Made by a program: the position numbers and the translations under genes
NCBI GenBank assembly: GCA_020853375.1
Contig: JADYZA010000184.1
Coordinates: forward strand, 1 to 14,832
Length of the DNA: 14,832 nt
From: Verrucomicrobiota bacterium
GTDB lineage: Bacteria > Verrucomicrobiota > Kiritimatiellia > Kiritimatiellales > Tichowtungiaceae
Direction: 5' to 3'
The notes under the pieces: model-generated
Told to the model about the DNA's origin: nothing
Seen by the model: the letters and a program-made list of their open reading frames with translations, nothing else
The model's database searches: none
Part shown: positions 7,304 through 14,294 of the stretch, in pieces
Layout of the letters: every line of letters starts with the position of its first letter
Numbering within the stretch: the first letter of the stretch is position 1

Positions 7304-7332
7304 TTGACAATTGAGAGGGTTGCGATAACTAT
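7304..7332 (+). promoter_or_regulatory. Candidate sigma-70 promoter for coaE-rho
   Basis: A perfect -35 TTGACA lies at 7304-7309. Seventeen bases later comes AACTAT (7327-7332), a moderate -10. This would place the start near 7339 and leave a leader of about 80 bases before coaE. A 9-base direct repeat AGAGGGTTG occurs at 7298-7306 and 7314-7322, overlapping the -35 and lying within the spacer, which could be a regulator site. No clear Shine-Dalgarno sequence precedes the coaE ATG. Confidence 0.5.
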
Positions 7333-7418
7333 CTCCCGCATTCCGGTACTTCTCCCTTTTTCCTGATTTTACTAAACGATTCCAAATCAGCCGGATTCCA
7401 GTCTGTCCTCCACAATTT

Positions 7419-8042
7419 ATGAATCCATCTCGATCGATCATTCTAGGCATTACCGGTGGTATTGCCTGCGGAAAAACAGAAACAGGCCGTATTTTATCCT
7501 CAGAAGGGTTCAAGGTGCTGGATTGTGATCGTCTGGCTCATGAGCTGATGGGACAAGGGCTTCCTGTGTATGCGGCGGTGGTTAAGGCTTTTGGCAGCGG
7601 GATTCTGGCGGAAGCCGGAGAAATTGACCGCGCAAAGCTTGGAAAAAAGGTTTTTTCTGACCCGCAAGCGCGCGAGGCGCTGAACCGGCTGGTGCATCCG
7701 GCGGTGATTCAAGCGGCAACGGTTTGGATATTGAAGTGTCGCAATGCGCAGGAAGATGCCGCCGTGCTGGTTCCTCTTCTGTTTGAAGCGGGTTGGACGG
7801 AAGGTTGGGATGCTGTGGTTTGTGTTACAGCTCCTGAAGAACAGGTTTTCCAGCGTTTGGAAAAACGCGGGTTGTCGAAGGAAGAGGCGGCGCAACGGAT
7901 TGCGGCGCAGATGCCGCTGGCGGAAAAATCGGCCCGTGCCGGGTTTGTGCTTCGTAATGATGACACATTGGAAATCCTGCGCAGCCAGATAAAAATTTTG
8001 ATTGAAGCGATAAGAGTCGAACCGAGGATTAATTATGAGTGA
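7419..8042 (+). CDS. coaE: Dephospho-CoA kinase
   Basis: A 207-residue P-loop kinase that phosphorylates the 3' hydroxyl of dephospho-CoA, the last step of coenzyme A synthesis. The Walker A loop is GGIACGKT (residues 13-20), followed by [12 protein letters not shown] (33-44), the LNRLVHPAV segment, [11 protein letters not shown], and the lid and C-terminal region [34 protein letters not shown], which is typical of CoaE. The ATG at 7419 is the only plausible start before the P-loop, but no strong ribosome binding site is visible. The gene ends 8 bases inside rho (shared ATGAGTGA), so coaE and rho are translationally coupled. One near copy of the repeated dyad lies in the coding region. Confidence 0.91.
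   Translation: MNPSRSIILGITGGIACGKTETGRILSSEGFKVLDCDRLAHELMGQGLPVYAAVVKAFGSGILAEAGEIDRAKLGKKVFSDPQAREALNRLVHPAVIQAATVWILKCRNAQEDAAVLVPLLFEAGWTEGWDAVVCVTAPEEQVFQRLEKRGLSKEEAAQRIAAQMPLAEKSARAGFVLRNDDTLEILRSQIKILIEAIRVEPRINYE
7848..7862. repeat. Dyad motif, one mismatch (TTCCAG-CGT-TTGGAA, in coaE)
   Basis: One mismatch in the left arm, with symmetric TT and AA flanks. It is read as F-Q-R-L-E, the same frame and nearly the same peptide as the copy at 6020 in manC. Confidence 0.55.
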
Positions 8043-9837
8043 AGAACAGAAAGATGTCGTGAAACCGGTAAAAGCGCCTAAGGCGCCCCGCGCACCGCGG
8101 GCCGCGAAATCCGTAACACCGAAGCTGGAAGAAGCCCCTGTTGTGGTAGAACCCGCGACATCGGTCGAAAGATCCCCTCAACCGGAAGACTATATGGATG
8201 ACTCGCCGCGACAAGAGGACCACTCGCGTCAAGATGAACCGCCGAGATTGGAAGATCGCGGACAACGGCAGGATGATCGTGGTCAGCGTCAAGACAACGG
8301 TCCTCGTTATGACGATCGCGGACAACGGCATGACAATGGCCAGCGGCAGAATAATAATAACCAGCGCCATGGTGATCGCGGACAGCGGCCAAATAATAAC
8401 CAGCGCCATGGTGATCGCGGCCAGCGGCAGAATAATAATAACCAGCGCCATGGTGATCGCGGCCAACAGAATAATAACCGGAATAACAACCGCTCGCAGG
8501 ACAACAATGGCAACAACGCGGGTCCGGGTGATGATGGGATCGGATACGAAAACCGGCAGGGCAACACACCGGCTAAAGCGATGCCCACTCTGAAACTTTT
8601 CGAACTGCAAGTGACGGAAATTCCGGAACTGAAAAAACTGGCGGAAAGTTATTCCATCGAAGACCCGGCCGGTCTGCGCAAGCACGAGCTGATTTTTGAA
8701 ATCCTTAAGACGCAGATCCGCTGGGGTAACGAGGCTCTCTGCCGCGGTATTCTGGAAGTGCTTCCGGATAAATTCGGATTCCTTCGTTCTTCAGAAAACA
8801 ACTATTTGCCGAACCCGGAAGACATTTATGTTTCTCCCACGCAGATCCGCCGCTTTGGTTTGCGTACCGGCGATCTGATTGAAGGACCGATCCGTTCGCC
8901 GCGACCGAAGGAACGTTTCTTCGCATTGCTGTCAGTGGACAAGGTGAATAATGATGATCCGGAAAAAAACCGTAATCGCATCCCGTTTGAAAATCTAACG
9001 CCGTTGTTTCCGGACGAACGACTGGTTCTTGAAACCACGCAGGATGAAATCTCAATGCGCGTGATGGATCTGGCAACACCGATCGGTAAAGGGCAGCGCG
9101 GACTGATTGTTGCGCCGCCGCGCACCGGGAAAACCGTGCTTCTGCAGAAAATTGCTAACAGCATTTCGGTCAATAATCCGGATTCAAAACTGATCATTCT
9201 GCTGATCGACGAGCGTCCTGAAGAAGTGACGGACATGCAGCGCACGACGAAGGCGGAAGTCCTTTCCTCGACTTTCGACGAGCACCCGGAACGCCATGTT
9301 CAGGTGGCGGAAATCGTGATTGAGATGGCCAAGCGCCGCGTTGAGAACGGCGAGGATGTCATCATTCTTCTGGATAGCATTACCCGGCTGGCCCGTGCGT
9401 ATAACACGATTCAGCCGCACAGCGGAAAGATTCTTTCCGGCGGTGTGGACGCCAACGCGCTGCACAAGCCGAAACGGTTTTTCGGCGCGGCCCGCAATAT
9501 TGAGGGCGGCGGAAGTCTGACGATTATTTCGACCGCGCTGGTCGATACCGGCAGCCGCATGGACGAAGTGATCTTTGAGGAATTTAAAGGCACGGGTAAC
9601 ATGGAGCTGGCGCTCGACCGCGATTTGGTCGGGAAGCGGATTTTCCCTGCGATCAATATCGAGAAGAGCGGAACCCGGAAAGAGGAACTCTTGCTCCATA
9701 AAGACGAGCTGGCTCGCATCTGGACGTTGCGCAAGGCGCTGAAGGATGTTCCGGCGGTTGAGGCGATGGAACTTCTCATCAACCGTCTCAAAAAGACCAA
9801 GAGCAATGCGGAATTCCTGATGGCTCTGCAAGGGTGA
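8035..9837 (+). CDS. rho: Transcription termination factor Rho with long disordered N-terminal extension
   Basis: A 600-residue Rho. Residues about 183-600 form the conserved core, nearly the length of the whole E. coli protein. An N-terminal RNA-binding domain includes the cold-shock-like segment [23 protein letters not shown] (245-267), followed by the hexameric RNA-dependent ATPase. Walker A is APPRTGKT (360-367), Walker B is [16 protein letters not shown] (441-456), with the Q-loop region [20 protein letters not shown] and the C-terminal SGTRKEELL. Residues 1-182 are low complexity: a Lys/Pro/Ala start, then acidic residues, then Arg/Gly/Gln/Asn/Asp-rich repeats. Similar extensions occur in Rho of Actinobacteria and Bacteroidetes, where they affect RNA binding or condensation. 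The ATG at 8035 has GAGG just upstream. A strong intrinsic terminator follows. Confidence 0.96.
   Translation: MSEEQKDVVKPVKAPKAPRAPRAAKSVTPKLEEAPVVVEPATSVERSPQPEDYMDDSPRQEDHSRQDEPPRLEDRGQRQDDRGQRQDNGPRYDDRGQRHDNGQRQNNNNQRHGDRGQRPNNNQRHGDRGQRQNNNNQRHGDRGQQNNNRNNNRSQDNNGNNAGPGDDGIGYENRQGNTPAKAMPTLKLFELQVTEIPELKKLAESYSIEDPAGLRKHELIFEILKTQIRWGNEALCRGILEVLPDKFGFLRSSENNYLPNPEDIYVSPTQIRRFGLRTGDLIEGPIRSPRPKERFFALLSVDKVNNDDPEKNRNRIPFENLTPLFPDERLVLETTQDEISMRVMDLATPIGKGQRGLIVAPPRTGKTVLLQKIANSISVNNPDSKLIILLIDERPEEVTDMQRTTKAEVLSSTFDEHPERHVQVAEIVIEMAKRRVENGEDVIILLDSITRLARAYNTIQPHSGKILSGGVDANALHKPKRFFGAARNIEGGGSLTIISTALVDTGSRMDEVIFEEFKGTGNMELALDRDLVGKRIFPAINIEKSGTRKEELLLHKDELARIWTLRKALKDVPAVEAMELLINRLKKTKSNAEFLMALQG
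8341..8463 (+). repeat. In-frame tandem repeats encoding the Rho N-terminal extension
   Basis: There are three consecutive in-frame units: 8341-8382 (42 nt), 8383-8421 (39 nt) and 8422-8463 (42 nt). They encode [27 protein letters not shown] and [14 protein letters not shown]. Units one and three differ at only one base, which suggests recent duplication. More diverged DRGQRQ-type units extend upstream to about 8257. A short AAT-rich remnant follows to about 8480. Slippage or unequal exchange could change the unit number between strains. Confidence 0.88.
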
Positions 9838-9856
9838 TTCTTTTGCCGGTCGCCTG

Positions 9857-9889
9857 AAAGCCGCTCTGGATTTTCCGGAGCGGCTTTTT
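9857..9889 (+). terminator. Rho-independent terminator after rho
   Basis: AAAGCCGCTC with TGG (9857-9869) pairs with CCG and GAGCGGCTTT around a short AT-rich loop. The stem is about 13 bp and a T-run at 9885-9889 follows. It lies about 20 bases after the rho stop codon and ends the coaE-rho transcript. Confidence 0.9.
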
Positions 9890-9929
9890 ATTTTCCGATA
9901 ATCAGGAACATTAAAACCTCCAATGCGGA

Positions 9930-9944
9930 TTCCAACTGTTGGAA
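9930..9944. repeat. Dyad motif TTCCAA-CTG-TTGGAA (exact copy 4, upstream of rnhA)
   Basis: Exact copy in the intergenic gap between the rho terminator and rnhA, centred about 48 bases before the rnhA start. If TACTGT at 9953-9958 were a -10, the left arm TTCCAA would sit exactly 17 bases upstream in the -35 position. A promoter or operator role is therefore possible but not shown. Confidence 0.8.
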
Positions 9945-9984
9945 AAATCGGCTACTGTCCGTTCCGATATCTGGAAACCCGATC

Positions 9985-10482
9985 ATGGAAACCGTTAAAA
10001 TTTACACCGATGGCGCATGCAGGGGAAATCCCGGGCCGGGCGGCTATGGCGTGGTGTTACTGTCCGGTGAACGTCGGAAGGAACTTTCCGGAGGTTTCCG
10101 TAAAACGACCAATAACCGGATGGAACTGCTGGCGTGTATTGAAGGACTGCGTTCGCTGAAGCGGACATGCGCGGTTGAACTGACCAGCGATTCCAGTTAT
10201 GTCGTGAATGCCATCGAAAAGGGCTGGGCCAAACGGTGGCGTTCCAAAGGTTGGAAGCTTTCTCCGGGAAAGCCGGCCAAAAATTCCGATCTTTGGAAAC
10301 AATTGCTGGATTTATGCGCCGAACACACCGTTAGCTTTCGCTGGGTGAAAGGTCATGCCGGACATCCTGAAAATGAGCGCTGCGACGTGCTGGCGGTTGA
10401 GGCGGCGCGGTTGGAAAATCTGCCCGCCGATGCAGCTTTCGAAGCGGACCCGGTTTCTCCAGACGGTTTTCTGAATTTTTAA
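9985..10482 (+). CDS. rnhA: Ribonuclease HI
   Basis: A 165-residue RNase HI, which degrades the RNA strand of RNA-DNA hybrids. The four metal-binding acids are visible: D9 in YTDGACRGNPGPGGYG, E47 in NNRMELLA, D69 in LTSDSSYV and D134 in NERCDVLA, along with the histidine of VKGHAGH (124). The basic handle region (AKRWRSKGWKLSPGKPAKNSDLWKQL, about 82-107) is of the E. coli type. The ATG at 9985 gives the normal family N-terminus. Only a weak GGA precedes it. The gene stands between the rho terminator and the TauE-like gene. It carries one exact and one near copy of the repeated dyad in its coding region, plus the exact upstream copy. Confidence 0.94.
   Translation: METVKIYTDGACRGNPGPGGYGVVLLSGERRKELSGGFRKTTNNRMELLACIEGLRSLKRTCAVELTSDSSYVVNAIEKGWAKRWRSKGWKLSPGKPAKNSDLWKQLLDLCAEHTVSFRWVKGHAGHPENERCDVLAVEAARLENLPADAAFEADPVSPDGFLNF
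10242..10256. repeat. Dyad motif TTCCAA-AGG-TTGGAA (exact copy 5, in rnhA)
   Basis: Exact copy inside rnhA, read as R-S-K-G-W-K, the third of the three possible frames used by the motif. Confidence 0.75.
10284..10298. repeat. Dyad motif, one mismatch (TTCCGA-TCT-TTGGAA, in rnhA)
   Basis: One mismatch in the left arm, 42 bases after the exact copy at 10242 and in the same reading frame (S-D-L-W-K). Confidence 0.55.
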
Positions 10483-10498
10483 ACGCGGAGTTTTGTAT

Positions 10499-11290
10499 AT
10501 GGATTTTCTTTCTCATTATGCGCTGGTCGATCTGTTCTGGATCGGGCTGAGTTTGTTTTTAATGGGAATGAACAAGGGCGGATTTCCTGTTGGATCCATC
10601 GCGATGCCGGTTTTGATTCTGGTTTGGCCGTCGCAGGCGCAGTCTGCCCGCGAGGCGGTCGGGTTTATGCTTCCGATGCTTTGCGTGATGGATGTGGTGG
10701 CGTTGCTGTTCTACTGGCGCCATGCGCAGTGGCGGCAACTGATTTTTCTGATTCCGGCGACAATGGTCGGCGTCGCGGTGGCCAGTTTCCTGTTTGTTTC
10801 GGATGAAGGCGCGCTGGTCGCCGTTTCAGATCGGGCGCTGAAACTTCTGATCGGAGCTCTCGGTGTTCTTTTCGTACTGTATTTCATGATGAAGAAATGG
10901 ATTTTACGACATCTGCACGCATCCAAACCGAATTGGACAAAAGGAACTGTGTTCGGGTTCACGGCGGGGATGACGTCGACACTGGCACACGCCGCTGGAC
11001 CGGTGATGCAGATGTATTTTCTTCCGCAACAAATGGAAAAAAAGGCTTTCGCCGGGACGAGTTGCGCTTTTTCGTGGATTGGTAACCTGATGAAACTCGT
11101 GCCGTTTATTTTGCTGGGAAGAATCCATCCTGCGAATCTAAAGCTGGGCGTGACCCTGCTTCCGGTTATTCCGTTCGGGGTCGCTCTCGGCTGGTGGCTG
11201 ACACATAAAACGGAACAGAAATACTATACGGCGTTAATTTACGTCGTTTTGTTCGTCACGTCGGTTTTGTTAATTCTGAAAGCACTGTAG
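10499..11290 (+). CDS. TauE/SafE (TSUP) family membrane permease
   Basis: A 263-residue polytopic inner-membrane protein of the TauE/SafE (sulfite exporter, TSUP) family. Members move small organic or sulfur anions such as sulfite, sulfoacetate or thiosulfate. Family marks are the N-terminal GMNKGGFPVGSIAMPVLIL segment (about residues 23-41) and the internal second repeat GFTAGMTSTLAHAAGPVMQMYFLPQ. About seven or eight hydrophobic helices are spread along the protein. The ATG at 10499 is chosen over an in-frame TTG at 10493 because the GGAG at 10487-10490 is correctly spaced only for the ATG. No sulfur-metabolism gene is nearby, so the substrate is unknown. Confidence 0.85.
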   Translation: MDFLSHYALVDLFWIGLSLFLMGMNKGGFPVGSIAMPVLILVWPSQAQSAREAVGFMLPMLCVMDVVALLFYWRHAQWRQLIFLIPATMVGVAVASFLFVSDEGALVAVSDRALKLLIGALGVLFVLYFMMKKWILRHLHASKPNWTKGTVFGFTAGMTSTLAHAAGPVMQMYFLPQQMEKKAFAGTSCAFSWIGNLMKLVPFILLGRIHPANLKLGVTLLPVIPFGVALGWWLTHKTEQKYYTALIYVVLFVTSVLLILKAL

Positions 11291-11311
11291 GCAAGCTGCC
11301 GGAGCGGTTTT

Positions 11312-12778
11312 ATGCAATGGTCGGAAACGATACGCAAAAAGCTCAAAGAGTTGCCGGATAAGCCGGGCGTTTATCTGATGCGCGGCCGGACGGGCGCGAT
11401 TATTTATGTCGGCAAGGCGGCTTCTCTTCACAAACGAGTGCAGAGTTATTTCCGCGACAGCACGTACCATAAGGCCGAACCGAAACTGCGCGGACTAATC
11501 CGTTCAATTACTGATTTCGATGTGCTGGTTCTGCGTACCGATGCCGAAGCGGTGCTGACCGAAGGCAAGCTGATCAAAGAGTACAAGCCGCGCTACAACA
11601 CGATGTTCAAGGACGATAAACGGTTTCCTCTGTTGAGGGTCGATCTGCGCAAGCCGTTTCCAAAGTTTGAACTCTGCCGGATTGATAAAAACGACGGCGC
11701 GGTTTATTTCGGCCCGTACACCTCCGGACTCGCCGCACGTGCGGCACTGGAATTTGTCGAACGGCGGTTTGGTATCCGCCAGTGCCGCCCAGATCAACCT
11801 GACGCGGAAACTTATAAACACTGCCATAACGACATCATCCGCCAGTGCGCTACCCCGTGTATCGGAAAGGTGACGGCTGAGGAATATATGGAGCGTGTGC
11901 AAACGGCTTGCGCTTTCCTGCGCGGTGAACGCCCTGAGTACATCAAAGAAGTCCGAGCGCAGATGGAAGCGGCGGCGGAGAAACACCAGTTTGAAGAGGC
12001 CGCCGCATTACGCGATATGATGTTCCTGCTTACCCGCGCGGTGAAGGAGCGGGCGCTGGTACGCAAAACCGACCGGATGCTTTTGGATGATGCCGGAACT
12101 GGAGTCAAAGAGCTGGGCGAAGCGCTGGGACTGTTCAGTCCGCCTTGCGTGATAGAGTGTTTCGACATTTCCAACATTTCCGGAACGAACGCCGTCGCCA
12201 GCATGGTTGCGGCGGTGAACGGACTTCCCGCTCCGCAACGCTACCGTCGCTTTCGCATCAAGACTGTGGAGGGAAGCGACGATCCCCGGATGATGGCTGA
12301 AGCGGTTCACCGCCGTTATGGACGCCTGAAGGATGAGGGCGGAGCGCTTCCCGATCTGCTGGTGGTGGACGGCGGCATTACGCAACTGCGCGCCGCCCGT
12401 GCAGCTCTGGCTGAGGTCGGAGTGAAACTTCCAAGCATTGGACTGGCAAAGCAGCACGAAGAAATCGTGCGGGATGAGCTTCCATCCCTGTTTCTGTCTC
12501 GTGGTTCAGATGCTTTGCGCGTTATCACCAATCTTCGCGACGAAGCGCACCGCTTTGCGATTTCCTATCATCGGAAACTCCGCGCACAACGCATTCGAGA
12601 ATCGGCGCTCGACGAAATTCCGACCATTGGAAAAAAGAAAAAGGAACTTCTATTGAAACACTTCGGCTCGTTTGAGCGATTGCGTAAAGCCAGTCTCGAA
12701 GAACTAACCGCCGCTCCCGGGGTCGGCCCGAAAACGGCGGAGCTGATTTTAGAAACCTTCTCGAAGAAACCGCTTTAA
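11312..12778 (+). CDS. uvrC: Excinuclease ABC subunit C (compact form)
   Basis: A 488-residue UvrC, the nuclease that cuts both sides of DNA lesions in nucleotide excision repair. In order it has an N-terminal GIY-YIG domain (KPGVYLMRGRTGAIIYVGKA, from residue 17) and a four-cysteine cluster at C158, C171, C179 and C183, matching the iron-sulfur site known in E. coli UvrC. A UVR motif follows at about 213-240, then an RNase H-like nuclease domain with ECFDIS (D285), VVDGG (D353) and DEAHRFAI (H413). Tandem helix-hairpin-helix motifs end the protein (about 432-482). The family is usually near 600 residues. Here roughly 110 residues are missing between the UVR motif and ECFDIS, with no frameshift or stop, so it is a compact variant. 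GGAG precedes the ATG at 11312. Confidence 0.94.
   Translation: MQWSETIRKKLKELPDKPGVYLMRGRTGAIIYVGKAASLHKRVQSYFRDSTYHKAEPKLRGLIRSITDFDVLVLRTDAEAVLTEGKLIKEYKPRYNTMFKDDKRFPLLRVDLRKPFPKFELCRIDKNDGAVYFGPYTSGLAARAALEFVERRFGIRQCRPDQPDAETYKHCHNDIIRQCATPCIGKVTAEEYMERVQTACAFLRGERPEYIKEVRAQMEAAAEKHQFEEAAALRDMMFLLTRAVKERALVRKTDRMLLDDAGTGVKELGEALGLFSPPCVIECFDISNISGTNAVASMVAAVNGLPAPQRYRRFRIKTVEGSDDPRMMAEAVHRRYGRLKDEGGALPDLLVVDGGITQLRAARAALAEVGVKLPSIGLAKQHEEIVRDELPSLFLSRGSDALRVITNLRDEAHRFAISYHRKLRAQRIRESALDEIPTIGKKKKELLLKHFGSFERLRKASLEELTAAPGVGPKTAELILETFSKKPL
12429..12443. repeat. Dyad motif, one mismatch (TTCCAA-GCA-TTGGAC, in uvrC)
   Basis: The last base of the right arm is changed. It is read as L-P-S-I-G, in the same frame as the exact copy in manC at 5928. 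Confidence 0.5.
12618..12632. repeat. Dyad motif, one mismatch (TTCCGA-CCA-TTGGAA, in uvrC)
   Basis: One mismatch in the left arm. It is read as I-P-T-I-G-K, nearly identical in peptide and frame to the manC copy (V-P-T-L-G-K). It lies in the linker leading into the helix-hairpin-helix region. Confidence 0.55.
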
Positions 12779-12792
12779 CGGAGTTTCTTTTT
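12766..12792 (+). terminator. Weak hairpin and T-run at the end of uvrC
   Basis: GAAAC-CG (12766-12772) can pair with CG-GTTTC (12779-12787) with a 2-base bulge, followed by T at 12788-12792. The stem is short, so it is at best a weak terminator. It also overlaps the end of the convergent small gene. Confidence 0.3.
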
Positions 12793-12876
12793 CTCGGCCT
12801 TGGCGGCTTTCTTTTCCTTCATGGTCATGGCCGGTTTCTTCTTGGTTTCTTTTTTTGCATCTTGTGCTTTTGACAT
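12775..12876 (-). CDS. Lysine-rich mini-protein (33 residues)
   Basis: I do not recognise a family. The 33-residue product begins MSKAQDAKKETKKK and ends EKKAAKAEKKKLR. Close to half the residues are lysine, with alanine and glutamate, so it is strongly basic and probably helical or disordered. A near-perfect AAAGGAG sits about eight bases before the ATG at 12876, strong support for real translation. It lies just downstream of the thymidylate-synthase-like gene on the same strand, with only 20 bases between them. Its TAA stop interlocks with the uvrC TAA on the other strand inside TTAA (12775-12778). It could bind nucleic acid or the ribosome, but that rests only on charge. Confidence 0.6.
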   Translation of the reverse strand: MSKAQDAKKETKKKPAMTMKEKKAAKAEKKKLR

Positions 12877-12896
12877 GGTCGGTTCTCCTTTGGTTT

Positions 12897-13796
12897 TTAC
12901 GGTCTCTGGTGGGCGGCGTCGTAGGTTTTGATTTTGGCGGCGACTTCGGCTTCGGCCTCATCGTACATTTCACGGATCAATTCATCGTGGAATTCATAGA
13001 CGCGGTCTTCAAAGTTGGTGACTCCGATGCGGTCAAAGAGTCGTTCCTTGGCGGCTTGGATGTCTTTGCCATAAATATGGAAGGAGTCGGCCTGCCAGTT
13101 AAGGCGCCCCAGCTTGACGGTTTTTCCGGTTTTTGCGGCGACGGCATCGGCGATGACTTCCTGACTGAAGAGAGTGAAGCCGAACATGTTCATGAAGTTT
13201 GCGCCCCACGCGTCATTACTGCGGAAACGGATGTTGGTGTTTAGCCACCAGATGCCGTCGTCATCTTCGAGAATGCGGTACCAGACCGACTGGAGGCACG
13301 GCGGATCATAACATTCGAGGTCGATGTTCGGCATCCAGGTGATGGCCTGCGCCTGACGGGTGAAAGGTTGTTTGGAAAGTTTTTCCACGATGCCTTCAAG
13401 CTGGCGGATCTTGAACGGGCCGACCTCGGTGCTTTTTCCGTTTTGAAGTTCTTTCCAAACACCGTAGTCGGCGAGGCGGCCGTGATAGGTGTATTCCCAG
13501 CGGGTGTCGGCCGAGTCGTTCATATTTTTGACCCAGTGGTCCTTGAAGCCTTTGAGCTCCATCACATATTCGCGCAGGTCGGCAATACCGCCAGGGAAGG
13601 CTTTGTGGATCATCGGGTCTTTCATCGGATCGAGCACCGTGATGTTCATTGTGCAGTCGATACTCAGCGGATCGTCCGGCTTGTCGTACTGCGTTTTAAA
13701 GCGGGTGCCGCGTTCATAGAGGGCGGTCAGCGCCTTTTCATATGCTTCGGCGAGAGTTTCAGCTTCAACAGTGATCACGGGGATGTTTTTCGGCAT
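12897..13796 (-). CDS. Thymidylate synthase family protein (divergent)
   Basis: A 299-residue protein with the thymidylate synthase fold. The catalytic cysteine is C167 in YDPPCLQSVWYRI. The phosphate-binding arginine and following region are FRSNDAWGANFMNMFG (191-206), aligning with the RSxD...N segment of ThyA. N203 occupies the position that selects uracil over cytosine. FHIYGKD (239-245) matches the HxY element. The rest is unlike E. coli ThyA, and the N-terminal GTRFKTQYDKPDDPLSIDCTMNITVLDP resembles archaeal-type and phage-type members. It may methylate dUMP using folate, or be a related hydroxymethylase acting on another pyrimidine. The retained asparagine argues for dUMP. GGAG precedes the start, 18 bases after the HIT gene, so the two are probably co-transcribed. 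Confidence 0.8.
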   Translation of the reverse strand: MPKNIPVITVEAETLAEAYEKALTALYERGTRFKTQYDKPDDPLSIDCTMNITVLDPMKDPMIHKAFPGGIADLREYVMELKGFKDHWVKNMNDSADTRWEYTYHGRLADYGVWKELQNGKSTEVGPFKIRQLEGIVEKLSKQPFTRQAQAITWMPNIDLECYDPPCLQSVWYRILEDDDGIWWLNTNIRFRSNDAWGANFMNMFGFTLFSQEVIADAVAAKTGKTVKLGRLNWQADSFHIYGKDIQAAKERLFDRIGVTNFEDRVYEFHDELIREMYDEAEAEVAAKIKTYDAAHQRP

Positions 13797-13814
13797 GATT
13801 TTTTCTCCGGTTAA

Positions 13815-14294
13815 TCAGGTGAACAGTTTTACAAGCAGATCATAGGTTGATTCAAGCGCTTCGGGGATGACGCGCGGTCCGCCGAGCACCGGCATGAAGT
13901 TGGTGTCGCCGACCCAGCGCGGAACAATATGTTGGTGCAGGTGGTCTTTGAGCCCGGCGCCAGCGGCTTCCCCAAGGTTTATGCCAATATTGAAGCCCTG
14001 AGGATTCATTACCTTCCGAAGCACTTCAACTGCACGGGCGGTGAGGGCGGACATTTCCGTATTTTCTTCCGGTGTGAGCTGGCCCGGCTCGGCGACATGG
14101 CGGTAAGGAGAGATCATCAGGTGTCCGCTGTTATACGGATAACGGTTCATGAGAACAGCGCAGGTTTTCCCACGGTAAAGCAATAGATTTTCACGATCAT
14201 CCTTTTCGACGAAAATCCGGCAGAGGAAGCATTCGCCGGCTTTTTCGCCGCGGATATAGTCAATCCGCCAAGGAGCCCACAAAGGGCGGCTCAT
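13815..14294 (-). CDS. HIT family hydrolase or phosphorylase (Ap4A-phosphorylase-like)
   Basis: A 159-residue histidine-triad protein. The opening LWAPWRIDYIRG, the C22-x2-C25 pair (ECFLC), the NRYPYNSGHLMISPYRH segment and the catalytic triad HLHQHIVPRW (H118, H120, H122) match the group acting on diadenosine tetraphosphate or other nucleotide-phosphate esters. The start at 14294 is preferred over an in-frame ATG at 14318. AGGAG is spaced six bases before it, and the family N-terminus begins there. A CATAAT promoter element would also start transcription close to 14318, leaving the upstream ATG without a ribosome binding site. The substrate is not determinable. It is the first gene of a minus-strand unit with the thymidylate-synthase-like gene. 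Confidence 0.9.
   Translation of the reverse strand: MSRPLWAPWRIDYIRGEKAGECFLCRIFVEKDDRENLLLYRGKTCAVLMNRYPYNSGHLMISPYRHVAEPGQLTPEENTEMSALTARAVEVLRKVMNPQGFNIGINLGEAAGAGLKDHLHQHIVPRWVGDTNFMPVLGGPRVIPEALESTYDLLVKLFT

Noticed and set aside
8257..8480. Regularly spaced repeats resembling a CRISPR array
   Set aside because: The repeats are contiguous, in frame with rho, lack unique spacers and encode its disordered extension.
8029..8685. Long minus-strand open frame (218 codons) opposite rho
   Set aside because: It lies over the Rho repeats, where low-complexity coding DNA keeps other frames open. Its product is a repetitive Val/Ile/Leu/Ala string with no ribosome binding site, while Rho is certain.
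10922..10937. Inverted repeat TCCAA-N6-TTGGA in the TauE-like gene
   Set aside because: The spacer is six rather than three bases and the arms are only five bases, so it was not counted as a dyad copy.
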